Shown: one piece after another, positions 9,001-15,942 of the stretch
Layout: each line of letters starts with the position of its first letter
Position numbering within the stretch: the first letter of the stretch is position 1
Source of the DNA: CAZGYE01 sp964530165
GTDB lineage: Bacteria > Planctomycetota > Planctomycetia > Planctomycetales > Planctomycetaceae
Direction of reading: 5' to 3'
Assembly: GCA_964530165.1 (NCBI GenBank)
Contig: CAZGYE010000019.1
Coordinates: 1 to 36,054 of the forward strand
Length of the DNA stretch: 36,054 nt
Made by a program: the position numbers and the translations under genes
The notes under the pieces: model-generated
Database searches by the model: none
Told to the model about the DNA's origin: nothing
Seen by the model: the letters and a program-made list of their open reading frames with translations, nothing else

Positions 9001-9277
9001 GTGCCGCTGGACCCACCGCGCAGACCTCGAGGTCCGGGCGATGGTCCTGGCCGGCCGGACGCTCTTCGTGGCGGGCCCGCGCGGCGAAACCCAAAGCTCT
9101 CTGGATGCGTTCCAAGGAAAACAGGGCATCAGCCTGCGGGCCGTCTCGACCGAAGACGGCAGCAAACTGGCCGAATACAAGCTCGACTCGCTGCCGGTCT
9201 TCGACGGCCTGGTCGCAGCCGGCGGACGACTCTACCTCTCGACCACCGCCGGCACAGTGCTGTCAATGGGGAAGTAA
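6041..9277 (+). CDS. Exported methyltransferase-like / PQQ-type beta-propeller fusion protein
   Basis: 1078 aa. ATG at 6041 has a GAGGAG Shine-Dalgarno 7 nt upstream. Residues 1-32 look like a signal peptide. Residues about 45-160 are a class I SAM-methyltransferase-like Rossmann domain: VVHLGCGDGKL (59-67) is the glycine-rich loop, GLDTD (81-85) the acidic strand, and EVLRVLVPDGVAYVKR a later strand. Then EWTHYMHDASGNA opens a PQQ/BamB-like propeller with many LxALDAxTGxxxW repeats in two blocks (about 200-610 and 655-1075). A linker at about 620-654 carries a palindromic repeat read in frame. The combination is frequent in Planctomycetes, usually annotated as PQQ-binding-like repeat protein. 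An exported SAM domain is unlikely to be catalytic, so the Rossmann part may be a vestige or bind another ligand. It converges on the gene ending at 9295 with a 17-nt gap. Confidence 0.85.
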   Translation: MSIAVGSSGFCRSGIKGLMLVAVTIGTLLAAANSGRPAERETARQILDAAGVTGGLVVHLGCGDGKLTAALHAGDGYLVHGLDTDAKNVERARKHIRSLGLYGNVSVEVWSEKRLPYADNLVNLLVSEDPGAAAVGEVLRVLVPDGVAYVKRADGWTKIVKPRPANIDEWTHYMHDASGNAVARDSVVGSPRHLQWVGEPRWARSHEHLATISAVVSAGGRVFTIVDEGPVASVDLPSNWFLVARDAFNGVVLWKRSIPTWEWRHRPFRSGAPQLPRRLVAVKDTVYVTLGYGKPLVALDALTGDVVRTYRQTDGAEEIVWHEGVLYVVVGDPEDQAASEAAIRRGLAQPLVEKQIMAFQAETGGLLWQKSDADTTEIMPLTLAAAGERLFFQTTGDVISLDGKSGKELWRAARPISLQRPGWSTPTLVVYHDVVLSADRQAPDEPAEGPRPRKITWSVNLGGGNAPPGNLIAFSAKTGAKLWSCKCREGYNSPVDVLVAGGLLWTGNLVHARDPGITVARDPATGEVKRERPNDQVFFTPGMSHHRCYRNRATERFLLLGRAGVEFIDVESGEATANHWIRGTCQFGVLPANGLLYAPSHTCACFIKTKLNGFNALAGGSRVPSPESRAGGRLERGPAFDQALDSGPSTLDSGGWPTYRHDPARSGATSTAVPTKLKSIWQTDLGGKLSSLTIAGGKAFVAEIDAHTVHALDAENGKTVWSFTAGGRVDSPPTFTQGAVLFGSADGWVYCLRAADGQLAWRFRAVPQQRRLVAYGQLESAWPVDGSVLVEDGVVSFAAGRSTFLDGGIRLCRLDAKTGALLWETRLSGRDPKTGEQPKSAIQGFDMAGVLPDVLSSDGEFIYMRHMKFDRQGVEQQEPGRHLFNPAGFLDDSWWHRAYFLFGEKYISGWGGWWRAGNQVPAGRLLVFDDAWIYGFGRNFYPSGNAGQWRTGEYYRVFATSKKYEIPKEPPTKKRRRKPRVAKSTVKCRWTHRADLEVRAMVLAGRTLFVAGPRGETQSSLDAFQGKQGISLRAVSTEDGSKLAEYKLDSLPVFDGLVAAGGRLYLSTTAGTVLSMGK
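7898..8004. repeat. Inverted-repeat element inside the PQQ-protein coding region
   Basis: The arms are built from CGAGTC/CGAGGGTC units on the left (GGGTCGAGGGTCCCGAGTCC, to 7928) and the complementary units on the right (CTGGACCCTCGACTCTCGAC, ending near 8004). Such GAGTCGAGGGTC strings are normally seen between genes. Here they are read in frame as a low-complexity Ser/Pro/Gly linker (residues about 620-654) between the two propeller blocks, around a more ordinary segment GRLERGPAFDQ. The symmetry is imperfect. Confidence 0.6.
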
Positions 9278-9294
9278 AAGTCGGTGTTGAGTGC

Positions 9295-10185
9295 TTACTT
9301 CAGCGAGATTGCGCAGCGGAAGCCGGTATCGTTCAACCAGTAGCGCGGGTTGCCCCACGATCGTTTCGCGCAGCGCAGATTCTCTTTTCCCGACTTGACC
9401 CAGCCGCCGCCCCGGATGACTTTTCTCGTGCTCCTCTCGTTGCCGCCGGCGGTGTTGCTCTTGACGAATCGAGGCTCCGGCGGAGCTCCGTCCGGGGGAC
9501 CTTGCGGATTGCGAGCCGGCACGTCGCCTTGGAAGTTCTCGTAGTAGTAGCGGTCGTACCAGTCGTTGACCCATTCCCACACGTTGCCCCCCATGTCAAG
9601 ACAGCCGTACGGACTGGCTCCCTGCGGAAACGAGCCGACCGCGCACGGGCCGGCCGAGACGTCGAGATCGACGCGTGCGGCGCCCTTCTTCCATTGGTGG
9701 CCCCACGGATAAATGAATCCAGACTCTCCCCGCGCGGCCTTTTCCCACATCGCTTCCGTGGGCAGGTCGCGTCCGGCCCATTTGGCGTACGCTTTGGCGT
9801 CGTGCCAGGTCACGAACCGGACCGGATAATCGTGTTGTCCCGGTCCATAACCGCGTTTCCACGGTCCTTTGGGCCGATACCCGCTGTCCTGCACGAATCT
9901 CTTGAACTGCGCGTTGGTGACTTCGTGCACGTCGATCAGAAAAGCGTCGACATACACCTCGTGCGCCGGCCGCTCGTTGTAATTCCCCGTGGGACTGCCC
10001 CTGCGGAACTTCCCGGCAGGCACGAAGACCAACTGCATGCCGTCCTTTTCGCTGAAGTATTTGCCGTCCGCGCGACGGATTCCTGGCGGCAAACGAACAA
10101 CTTCGGCAACCAGTTCTGTGCCGGACAACGCACAGGCGACAAGAAGACCAACACGGAGAAACGGCAAGAGAATTCCCTTCTTCAC
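9295..10185 (-). CDS. FGE-sulfatase (SUMF1) domain protein lacking the catalytic cysteines
   Basis: About 296 aa from a GTG at 10185, 5 nt after the stop of the pentahaem gene; no strong Shine-Dalgarno is seen, and a TTG at 10167 with an AAGGGA upstream is an alternative. A longer frame to 10290 would overlap the upstream gene by 100 nt and is not favoured. The N-terminus (LPFLRVGLLVACALSG) is a signal peptide. The body shows the formylglycine-generating enzyme fold: MQLVFVPAGKFRRGS, the VHEVTNAQFKRF segment, VTWHDAKAYAKWAG, LPTEAMWEKAARG, DMGGNVWEWVNDWY and a final GFRCA. The two active-site cysteines of true formylglycine-generating enzymes, which sit just before the RCA motif, are replaced here (GGGWVKSGKENLRCA). 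An enzyme role in sulfatase maturation is therefore unlikely; ligand or partner binding in the periplasm is more plausible. Confidence 0.85.
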   Translation of the reverse strand: MKKGILLPFLRVGLLVACALSGTELVAEVVRLPPGIRRADGKYFSEKDGMQLVFVPAGKFRRGSPTGNYNERPAHEVYVDAFLIDVHEVTNAQFKRFVQDSGYRPKGPWKRGYGPGQHDYPVRFVTWHDAKAYAKWAGRDLPTEAMWEKAARGESGFIYPWGHQWKKGAARVDLDVSAGPCAVGSFPQGASPYGCLDMGGNVWEWVNDWYDRYYYENFQGDVPARNPQGPPDGAPPEPRFVKSNTAGGNERSTRKVIRGGGWVKSGKENLRCAKRSWGNPRYWLNDTGFRCAISLK

Positions 10186-10190
10186 TGGGC

Positions 10191-11612
10191 CTACTGCATT
10201 TTCAAACTCGCCAGAGCAGACGTCATGTCGACGATCGGGATGGTCGGGGCGCCGTCGCCCAACAGCAAGTTGGCGACTGACTGCGGGCAAACGCGGTAGC
10301 GCAGAGTGGCCTTGACTTTCAGCGGACCCTTTGCACCGGCGGGCACGAGGAAGGCGTACCGTTCCAGCTTATATCCTTTGGGCGGAACCGTATGGAAATA
10401 GGTGAATCGCGTCATTTCCCAAGGCTTCACCGTGGGGTTGCCCTTGGCGTCGACCGCGATCGCGTGGAATATGACGGCGTCCTTGTCGATGTCGCCGTTC
10501 TTCTCGACGACGCCCGAGCGGAACACCTCGTCGCCCGAGGCGTCTCTCACCTGAATGTCCAGCCACATTTGCCGAACCTCCACCAGACTCGTGGGCAGGT
10601 TGTGGCCCGCGATTTCGTTGTTGACTTTGACGCGCAGTTGCACCACTTGGCCCGGTGCAGCGGTCTCGGGAAGCGACAGCTCCAACGAGGCCGCACTCTT
10701 GAGCAGCTTCTCGGACATCGAAGCGTGTTCCTTGGCGCCGAGCAAGCCGGTGACCACGCTGTTGCCGCCGAGGAAGTTGTGCGCGTAAACGTGATCGCGC
10801 CGCAGACCCTTTTCGGCGACGCGGCCGGGATTCGGACTTCGCTGGAGGGTCCGCGCCGTCTGGATTGCCTTCTCAAGGGGCTGCATGTGGCAGTCCTGGC
10901 ATTGAATGCCTTTGGCGGCATAGATGCTCGCCCGCCATTCCTCGTACGTTCGTTCGATAACAAAGCCGTTCAACGGATGCACCACGCCGTGACAATTCGC
11001 GCAAAACTCTGATTTGCGCATCAAGTTGCTCTTGACCGTCTTGCGACCCTCCTGCTGGCACGGACGTAGGGCGCGGGGCGCGACGATCGGGCCTTTGGGA
11101 TCCGTGACGAAACTTGCGTTCCCCGGCGATTGGTCCGGGGAAGTCCGGTTCGAGCGGGCAATCGAGTGACAGACCACGCAACTGACGCCCTCCGACGCCG
11201 GCGGGCCCAGCTTCGTGACGTCATCGGGAGCCGAATGGCCGGAAATCACCGCCGGCGAAGAATGACAACCGGCACAAAGCTTGTCGGTCAGACCGTTGGT
11301 TTCCTTGCTGCCGAGTTTGTAAAGCGCCAGGAAGACCGGGTCCGTCATGGCGTTGGCGTGCATGGACCCCCGCCACTGCTCGCCGATCGCTTTGTGGCAG
11401 CCAATGCAGTCGGCGTTTTTCAGGTAATCCTCGATTGCCGCGGTTTTTCCATCGGGGGTCGTTTGGGCCGACGGAAAGAAGGGCGATTTCTCGTCACCCA
11501 GGGCCTCGACGGCCAACAGCAAGACCAGTGCGACTGCCGCTGTTCGGCAATCGAGCGCGCGTGCCACGCTCTGCCGTGCGAGACTGCGATTGGGTGCAAG
11601 AATAAACCCCAT
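10191..11612 (-). CDS. Periplasmic pentahaem cytochrome c (c554-like)
   Basis: 473 aa from ATG 11612, which has GGGGAG 8 nt upstream (11621-11626); a start 15 codons earlier lacks that signal. A signal or anchor helix (AAVALVLLLAVEAL) lies at about residues 25-38. Five canonical haem c motifs follow: CIGCH (69-73), CAGCH (113-117), CVVCH (145-149), CANCH (204-208) and CQDCH (238-242). Spacing and the segment YEEWRAS..AAKGIQCQDCHM resemble the cytochrome c554 family of multihaem electron carriers. The remaining 230 residues have no haem motif and look like a beta-sandwich domain (PGQVVQLRVKVNNEIAGHNLP). It sits between two SUMF1-fold genes in the HzsA-like gene set and is a natural candidate for passing electrons to or from that complex. 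The stop is 5 nt before the next start. Confidence 0.88.
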   Translation of the reverse strand: MGFILAPNRSLARQSVARALDCRTAAVALVLLLAVEALGDEKSPFFPSAQTTPDGKTAAIEDYLKNADCIGCHKAIGEQWRGSMHANAMTDPVFLALYKLGSKETNGLTDKLCAGCHSSPAVISGHSAPDDVTKLGPPASEGVSCVVCHSIARSNRTSPDQSPGNASFVTDPKGPIVAPRALRPCQQEGRKTVKSNLMRKSEFCANCHGVVHPLNGFVIERTYEEWRASIYAAKGIQCQDCHMQPLEKAIQTARTLQRSPNPGRVAEKGLRRDHVYAHNFLGGNSVVTGLLGAKEHASMSEKLLKSAASLELSLPETAAPGQVVQLRVKVNNEIAGHNLPTSLVEVRQMWLDIQVRDASGDEVFRSGVVEKNGDIDKDAVIFHAIAVDAKGNPTVKPWEMTRFTYFHTVPPKGYKLERYAFLVPAGAKGPLKVKATLRYRVCPQSVANLLLGDGAPTIPIVDMTSALASLKMQ

Positions 11613-11660
11613 GTTTGTTTCTCCCCTGCTGTACCTCGATGAGCCAGGATTGTTCATAGA

Positions 11661-11781
11661 AACCCAAACCGACGACTTGTCGTCGCTGGACGATCGACTT
11701 GTCGTCGCTGGACGATCGACTTGTCGTCGCTGGACGACGCGTCAAACCAGTGGATTCCGACAACAAGTTGTCGGTTTGGGT
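11661..11781. repeat. Inverted repeat enclosing three 22-bp tandem units
   Basis: It lies in the 259-bp gap between the SUMF1 gene ending at 11872 and the cytochrome start at 11612. The ends are inverted copies: AACCCAAACCGACGACTTGT at the left and the complement of ACCCAAACCGACAACTTGTT at the right. Between them the unit CGACTTGTCGTCGCTGGACGAT is repeated three times (11673-11694, 11695-11716, 11717-11738, the last with one change). A related palindrome occurs at 19950-19967. Confidence 0.8.
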
Positions 11782-11871
11782 GTTACAACAGCCTATGAAT
11801 AATCCGGGTTAGTGCGTACGCCTCATCCAATGTAGCATACCCGAGCCCCTAAATCACGAAACTCTCTTGGC

Positions 11872-12792
11872 TCATTCGCCCGGTTGAACCGGCGCATTCT
11901 TAGCGCAGCGAAACCCCAGACAGAAATACCGGAAGTCGGGCTCGTAGCCTTTCCTCGCGGCCGGTCTCACCCAACTGGGATACGAATTGGAGCCTCCCCC
12001 CTTAATCACCCGTCTGACGCGTGGCAGTTGGCGGGGCGTCGCGGCGGCGGTTTGTAATCCGCCCGTTACCGTATACCACTCGTTGGTCCACTCCCACACG
12101 TTGCCCGCCATGTTGAAACATCCGAAGGGAGAGACGCCTTGGGGATAGCTGTCGGCGGGAGCGGTGTAGATATAGCCGTCGCGCTCCCCCTTCCACTCAT
12201 AGCCGCCGCTGTTGCATTTTTTGAAGTCCCAGTCGTTTCCCCAGGGCCAGACTCGCCCGTCGGTGCCCCGGGCCGCTTTCTCCCACTCGGCCTCGGAAGG
12301 CAAGCGCTTGCCCGCCCAGCCGGCGTAGGCGTAGGCGTCGAACCAGTCGATTCCGACGACGGGGTGGTCCTTGTTGCGGAAGGTCGCCTCGTCGAAGCGT
12401 TGCAGCCGGGCCATGCCGGTCTTCTGGAGCAAGCTGGGGCGAAACGGCTTCCAATAACGGGGGGTGTGGTCCTTGTCTGCCGGCTGAAGTGGGTGCCTGA
12501 TCGCGCTGTCGGAGTTCTTCTTGATCCAGTCAAGGAATCGTTGGTATTGCTCGTTGGTCACTTCGTACTTGTCGATGTAGAAGGAACTCAACCAGGCGGA
12601 CCGTCGAGGACGCTCGCTCACCAGACCGTCATCGTCGCCCATGAGAAAAGAGCCGGCCGGAACCAGCACCATGACAGCGCCGTCTTTGGCGGTGATTTGT
12701 GCGGCGGCGTCATCATCGGCGGCGGCGGCGGCCGATGCGAGGGCGATCTTCAAGAGCACCCCGATGGCCAGCCAAGCACGTATTTTTCCCAC
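11872..12792 (-). CDS. FGE-sulfatase (SUMF1) domain protein, second copy, no catalytic cysteines
   Basis: 306 aa. The start is a GTG at 12792 with AAAGGA upstream (spacing about 8), 18 nt after the stop of the propeller/dihaem gene. Residues 1-25 are a signal peptide (WLAIGVLLKIALASAAAAA). The domain is complete: VMVLVPAGSFLMGDDDG, SERPRRSAWLSSFYIDKYEVTNEQYQRFL, HPVVGIDWFDAYAYAGWAGK, LPSEAEWEKAARGTDGRVWPWGN, NMAGNVWEWTNEWY and GFRCA. The region before GFRCA (GGGSNSYPSWVRPAARKGYE) has no cysteine where the catalytic pair of formylglycine-generating enzymes would be, so formylglycine formation is unlikely. It is only distantly similar to the other SUMF1 protein at 9295-10185, so a recent duplication is not apparent. 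Confidence 0.87.
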   Translation of the reverse strand: MGKIRAWLAIGVLLKIALASAAAAADDDAAAQITAKDGAVMVLVPAGSFLMGDDDGLVSERPRRSAWLSSFYIDKYEVTNEQYQRFLDWIKKNSDSAIRHPLQPADKDHTPRYWKPFRPSLLQKTGMARLQRFDEATFRNKDHPVVGIDWFDAYAYAGWAGKRLPSEAEWEKAARGTDGRVWPWGNDWDFKKCNSGGYEWKGERDGYIYTAPADSYPQGVSPFGCFNMAGNVWEWTNEWYTVTGGLQTAAATPRQLPRVRRVIKGGGSNSYPSWVRPAARKGYEPDFRYFCLGFRCAKNAPVQPGE

Positions 12793-12810
12793 AACCTCGT
12801 CCTTTAATCC

Positions 12811-15800
12811 TTATTCGATCGACAGAAGAAAGTTTTCCAGGTCCTGCACCTGCCTGGCGTTGAGATGGCTGGTCGCGCCGTGCGTATCCATCATGTAGGT
12901 TCTCTCTGCGAGAAAGCTCAGTTCGTTGAACCCTCTCTCGCGGCCCGCAGCCCTGACTTCTTCGCCGCCCCTGAGAGGGCTGTATTTGAACTTTCGCAAG
13001 GAATAATGGTCGGGCGTGGTGAAGGTTTCGCGGACCGACAAGGCCCGCCCGTGGTGCAAGAAGGCAAACGGACGGTCGAACAGTCCGCGCAACGGCAAGG
13101 TGGTGACCATTCCCTGTTCGCGTTCGACGCGTCCCTGCTCCCAGTATTCCAGGTCCCTGACATGCCCGTTCACCGAGTCCATCCAGTGAGGTCCCACCAG
13201 CGTGAAAGAGAGCTCGCGGGGTGTAAAGCTGATCAGCGAAGGCAGGGCTCGCTCGCGATTGTGATACAGCGGCTCCGCCTTGTCCGTGAACTGGGGCGGT
13301 TTGTGGCAGATCACGCAACCGACGGCCAGATCGTTAAAGAGGAGCCTGCCCCTCAACACGGACGGATTGCGCCGGTCGAACGGGTTCGGCATGAGTTTGG
13401 TCTCGGCCGCCTGGAACTCGCCGATAAAACGCTGGAAATCGCGAAAGTTGAAAGCTTTTCCGAAGTATTTCATGGACAAGCGGCGGATCATCTCGTCACG
13501 GCGTTCCATGAGATCATGATAGAGGGGACCCCACGAGTCAGTGGACATTTTGTCTTGGATTTCCTCGTGCTCGGCAGGCCGCTGGTTTTTGGGTGTGGGG
13601 TGAAGAATCCCGGTGAAATCCCCCTGGGGATTGGGTTGCAAGAAGCCCTGCAAGGCGACGTGTTCCCGAGCGTCGTCGAACTGAGCGTCGAAGACGGTGT
13701 GGGTGCCTTCGAAATAGAAAGGTTGTGTGGCAAAAAGGTTCTTGATCTGTGGGATTCCGAGCAACCCGCCGTTGACCATTTTGCCGTCCTTCATCTGGCC
13801 GATGGCCTGTCCCGCTCCCCAGCCCCGGGCGTCGCTGGTGTCGTAAATGTGGCACGACATGCAGGCGGTGTCCCGGTCCACGGAGAAGACGCACGTGTTG
13901 ACGAACATCTCGCCGCGCTCGGCATCGCTGTCGGGAAACGGGCGCGAGAGGTTCCCCACCGCGTACTCCCGAGACGCTCCGGTTTTCGTGTCGATGACGC
14001 TGATCGTCTCGCCGAGGAAATTCGTCACGAACACCAGCCCTGCCGCCGGGGTGCCGGGCGGCCCGACGGCGACTCTCCGCGGCATGTAGCCCGTCTTGTA
14101 AACCGCGACCGGCACGAGCATCTCCGAAGGCTCAGCCGCATCCACGTCGATCTTCCATTCCACGAGCTGATAGCTTCCAAGCATGACGACGAACGCACGG
14201 TCTCCAGCCACCGCGACGCTCTCCGGAAAGGCGCCCACGACGCGCTGCAGCTCAGGCGGAATGTCCCCGCTGATGTCCTGCGGCAGGATCTCGGCCGAAT
14301 CGGACGTGTAGCGCACCCACTGCCTGTGGGCCTCGTAGCGGTTGGCACGCAGAGCGTACTGGAGTTGCCCGCTGCGCGAACGAGGCGGGATCGCCAACCG
14401 GCCCGTGTCGACCAGAATCACGTCGTTCTGAATGTCCGACATTTTGAACGCGGCCGTTCCGTCGATGGCGTCGAACGAACCGAGTATTTTCTGCTTCTCA
14501 ATCGGCACGGGCTCGGTCGTGTTGATGTCCCTGATCAGAGTGAACTGGGCTGCCGGGTGGTTTCGGTCCTCGGTTTCGCCGCCGTAAGGGTCGCGCTCTT
14601 TGGCGGCGCCGAACCCGGCGCCCATCGAAAGGGCGATGAGCAAATCGCGGTCCCTCTCGGCATTGTGATACAGTTCGAGATCGGTAATGACGTTCTGCGT
14701 ATAGATTCCGGTGACTTCCTCGTTCCTCGCCAGGTCCACCACGGAGATGTCCTGAGTGCCCTGGTTGCCGACGTACAGGTATCTTTCGTCGCTGCTGAGG
14801 GCCATGGCATAGGGCTTGGAGCCGAAATTTCCCACGGGAATCCCTGGTCCGTAGCGGGCCGCACGGATCCATTCGGCGACCCGTTGATAGTTCGGGTCCC
14901 ACTTCTTCCAGACCACCAAGCCGGTCGCATGAAAATTGTTGCCGGCAAGATCGTCGGCGAATCCCCCCTCGTCGACGGAAAGGCTGGCCCGCAGCAACAT
15001 GCTCTCGGCGGGGTCTCCGGGAACGGCGTTCTCGATCGCGGAGAAGAAGGCCTTCAGACGATCCTCGCCCGCGTAGAAACCGCCTCGGGTTCGATGGTGA
15101 CAGCGCACCGTCCCACACGAGCTGCGCAGCGCCCAGTACACGCTTTTCAGGTGCCTCTCCTCTTTGAGAAAGGCCCTTTCATCAAAGCCGCCCAGCGGCC
15201 TGACGGCCCCGAGAGACGCGCCACGCTGGGCGTCAATATCGACGACCAGAATCTGATTCAAATAGCGATTGCTCACATAGGCCTTGGTCCCAGCCTGGTT
15301 GTACACCAACTCCGAACAGTAGAAGTCCAGCGGAATCTCTGCAACGACTTCGTCGCGGGCGGTGTCGACGAGAGACGCATAGTTGGACAGACGGTTGAGG
15401 ACGATCAGGAATCGGCCGCTGGGGTGAATGCGAACACAATAGGGATTGCGTCCGACTTTGATTCTTCTGATCACCTTTCGCATCGTGACGTCGAAAACCG
15501 CCACCTCGTTGCCCGGCTCGGCTTCGTTGCCCGCCAGGGTCACGTACACTTTCCTGCCGTCGGGTGTCACGGCAATGTCAAACGGATGGTCCCGATCAGG
15601 CTGCGGCTCCGGATGGGGGTTCGTGTTGGGCACCGGGCGCAGGTCTTCCTTCCTGAACTGAGCACCGTAGGCCCACCGCGAGCTGCAGAGCAGCCCATAT
15701 TTCGAGGGGTTGCTGACGCCGGAACCGGGCTGTTCCGCCCAGGCGCTTTCGCAAAGCGATCTGTTCGTGACAAACCCCGCGAGCCAAAAGGCCAGGGGCA

Positions 15801-15837
15801 AGGCAGCAATCCATCTCGCAGTGGCTTTTCTTCGCAT
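12811..15837 (-). CDS. YVTN beta-propeller fused to dihaem peroxidase-like domain (HzsB/HzsC-like architecture)
   Basis: 1008 aa. ATG 15837 has an AGGAGAG Shine-Dalgarno about 9 nt upstream. Residues 1-35 are a signal peptide. Propeller repeats of the YVTN type run from about 85 to 625 (FDIAVTPDGRKVYVT, YCVRIHPSGRFLIVLN, AYVSNRYLNQILVVDID, YAMALSSDERYLYVGNQGTQ, GLVFVTNFLGETISVIDTKT). The propeller is interrupted by a small cytochrome-like insert with a CX4CH motif, CGTVRCH (241-247). From about 640 to 1008 the protein resembles dihaem cytochrome c peroxidase/MauG: CMSCH (659-663), then NPSVLRGRLLFNDLAVGCVICHKPPQFTD (haem motif 841-845), LPLRGLFDRPFAFLHHGRA and a final LENFLLSIE helix. Hydrazine synthase of anammox bacteria has a propeller subunit (HzsB) and a dihaem MauG-like subunit (HzsC); this protein looks like both in one chain. 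That relation is inferred from architecture and from the HzsA-like neighbour. Confidence 0.82.
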   Translation of the reverse strand: MRRKATARWIAALPLAFWLAGFVTNRSLCESAWAEQPGSGVSNPSKYGLLCSSRWAYGAQFRKEDLRPVPNTNPHPEPQPDRDHPFDIAVTPDGRKVYVTLAGNEAEPGNEVAVFDVTMRKVIRRIKVGRNPYCVRIHPSGRFLIVLNRLSNYASLVDTARDEVVAEIPLDFYCSELVYNQAGTKAYVSNRYLNQILVVDIDAQRGASLGAVRPLGGFDERAFLKEERHLKSVYWALRSSCGTVRCHHRTRGGFYAGEDRLKAFFSAIENAVPGDPAESMLLRASLSVDEGGFADDLAGNNFHATGLVVWKKWDPNYQRVAEWIRAARYGPGIPVGNFGSKPYAMALSSDERYLYVGNQGTQDISVVDLARNEEVTGIYTQNVITDLELYHNAERDRDLLIALSMGAGFGAAKERDPYGGETEDRNHPAAQFTLIRDINTTEPVPIEKQKILGSFDAIDGTAAFKMSDIQNDVILVDTGRLAIPPRSRSGQLQYALRANRYEAHRQWVRYTSDSAEILPQDISGDIPPELQRVVGAFPESVAVAGDRAFVVMLGSYQLVEWKIDVDAAEPSEMLVPVAVYKTGYMPRRVAVGPPGTPAAGLVFVTNFLGETISVIDTKTGASREYAVGNLSRPFPDSDAERGEMFVNTCVFSVDRDTACMSCHIYDTSDARGWGAGQAIGQMKDGKMVNGGLLGIPQIKNLFATQPFYFEGTHTVFDAQFDDAREHVALQGFLQPNPQGDFTGILHPTPKNQRPAEHEEIQDKMSTDSWGPLYHDLMERRDEMIRRLSMKYFGKAFNFRDFQRFIGEFQAAETKLMPNPFDRRNPSVLRGRLLFNDLAVGCVICHKPPQFTDKAEPLYHNRERALPSLISFTPRELSFTLVGPHWMDSVNGHVRDLEYWEQGRVEREQGMVTTLPLRGLFDRPFAFLHHGRALSVRETFTTPDHYSLRKFKYSPLRGGEEVRAAGRERGFNELSFLAERTYMMDTHGATSHLNARQVQDLENFLLSIE

Positions 15838-15860
15838 CCGTCAGACTCTCCTGTTACAAG

Positions 15861-15942
15861 GTTGAGAGTTGAGAGTTGACTGATCACGGCAACATTTTGA
15901 TTTGAACTCTAGACTCTCAACTCGACACCCTCAACTCATCAG
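15861..15942. repeat. Imperfect inverted repeat (GTTGAGAGTTGAGAGTTGA family)
   Basis: It lies in the 101-bp gap between the HzsA-like and the propeller/dihaem genes. The left arm is GTTGAGAGTTGAGAGTTGAC; the right arm is its diverged complement (GACTCTCAACTCGACACCCT, then CAACTCATCAG). The right arm runs into the last codons and stop of the HzsA-like gene, so the element appears to have supplied the present stop. A hairpin here could lower read-through to the downstream gene. Confidence 0.7.

Noticed and set aside
10186..10290. Longer N-terminus for the SUMF1 gene ending at 9295
   Set aside because: It would overlap the pentahaem gene by 100 nt and places Arg/His-rich residues before the signal peptide.
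11673..11738. Small CRISPR-like or iteron array
   Set aside because: Three contiguous 22-bp units without spacers, inside an inverted repeat; no replication or cas gene nearby.
9295..12792. Reading the two SUMF1 proteins as active formylglycine-generating enzymes for sulfatases
   Set aside because: The cysteine pair before the RCA motif is absent in both and no sulfatase gene is in the window.
12865..15879. A 1004-codon open frame on the plus strand, antisense to the propeller/dihaem gene
   Set aside because: It mirrors a gene with haem motifs, a signal peptide and a strong Shine-Dalgarno. Its translation is Arg/His/Val-rich with no recognisable domain, as expected from high-GC codon bias on the opposite strand.
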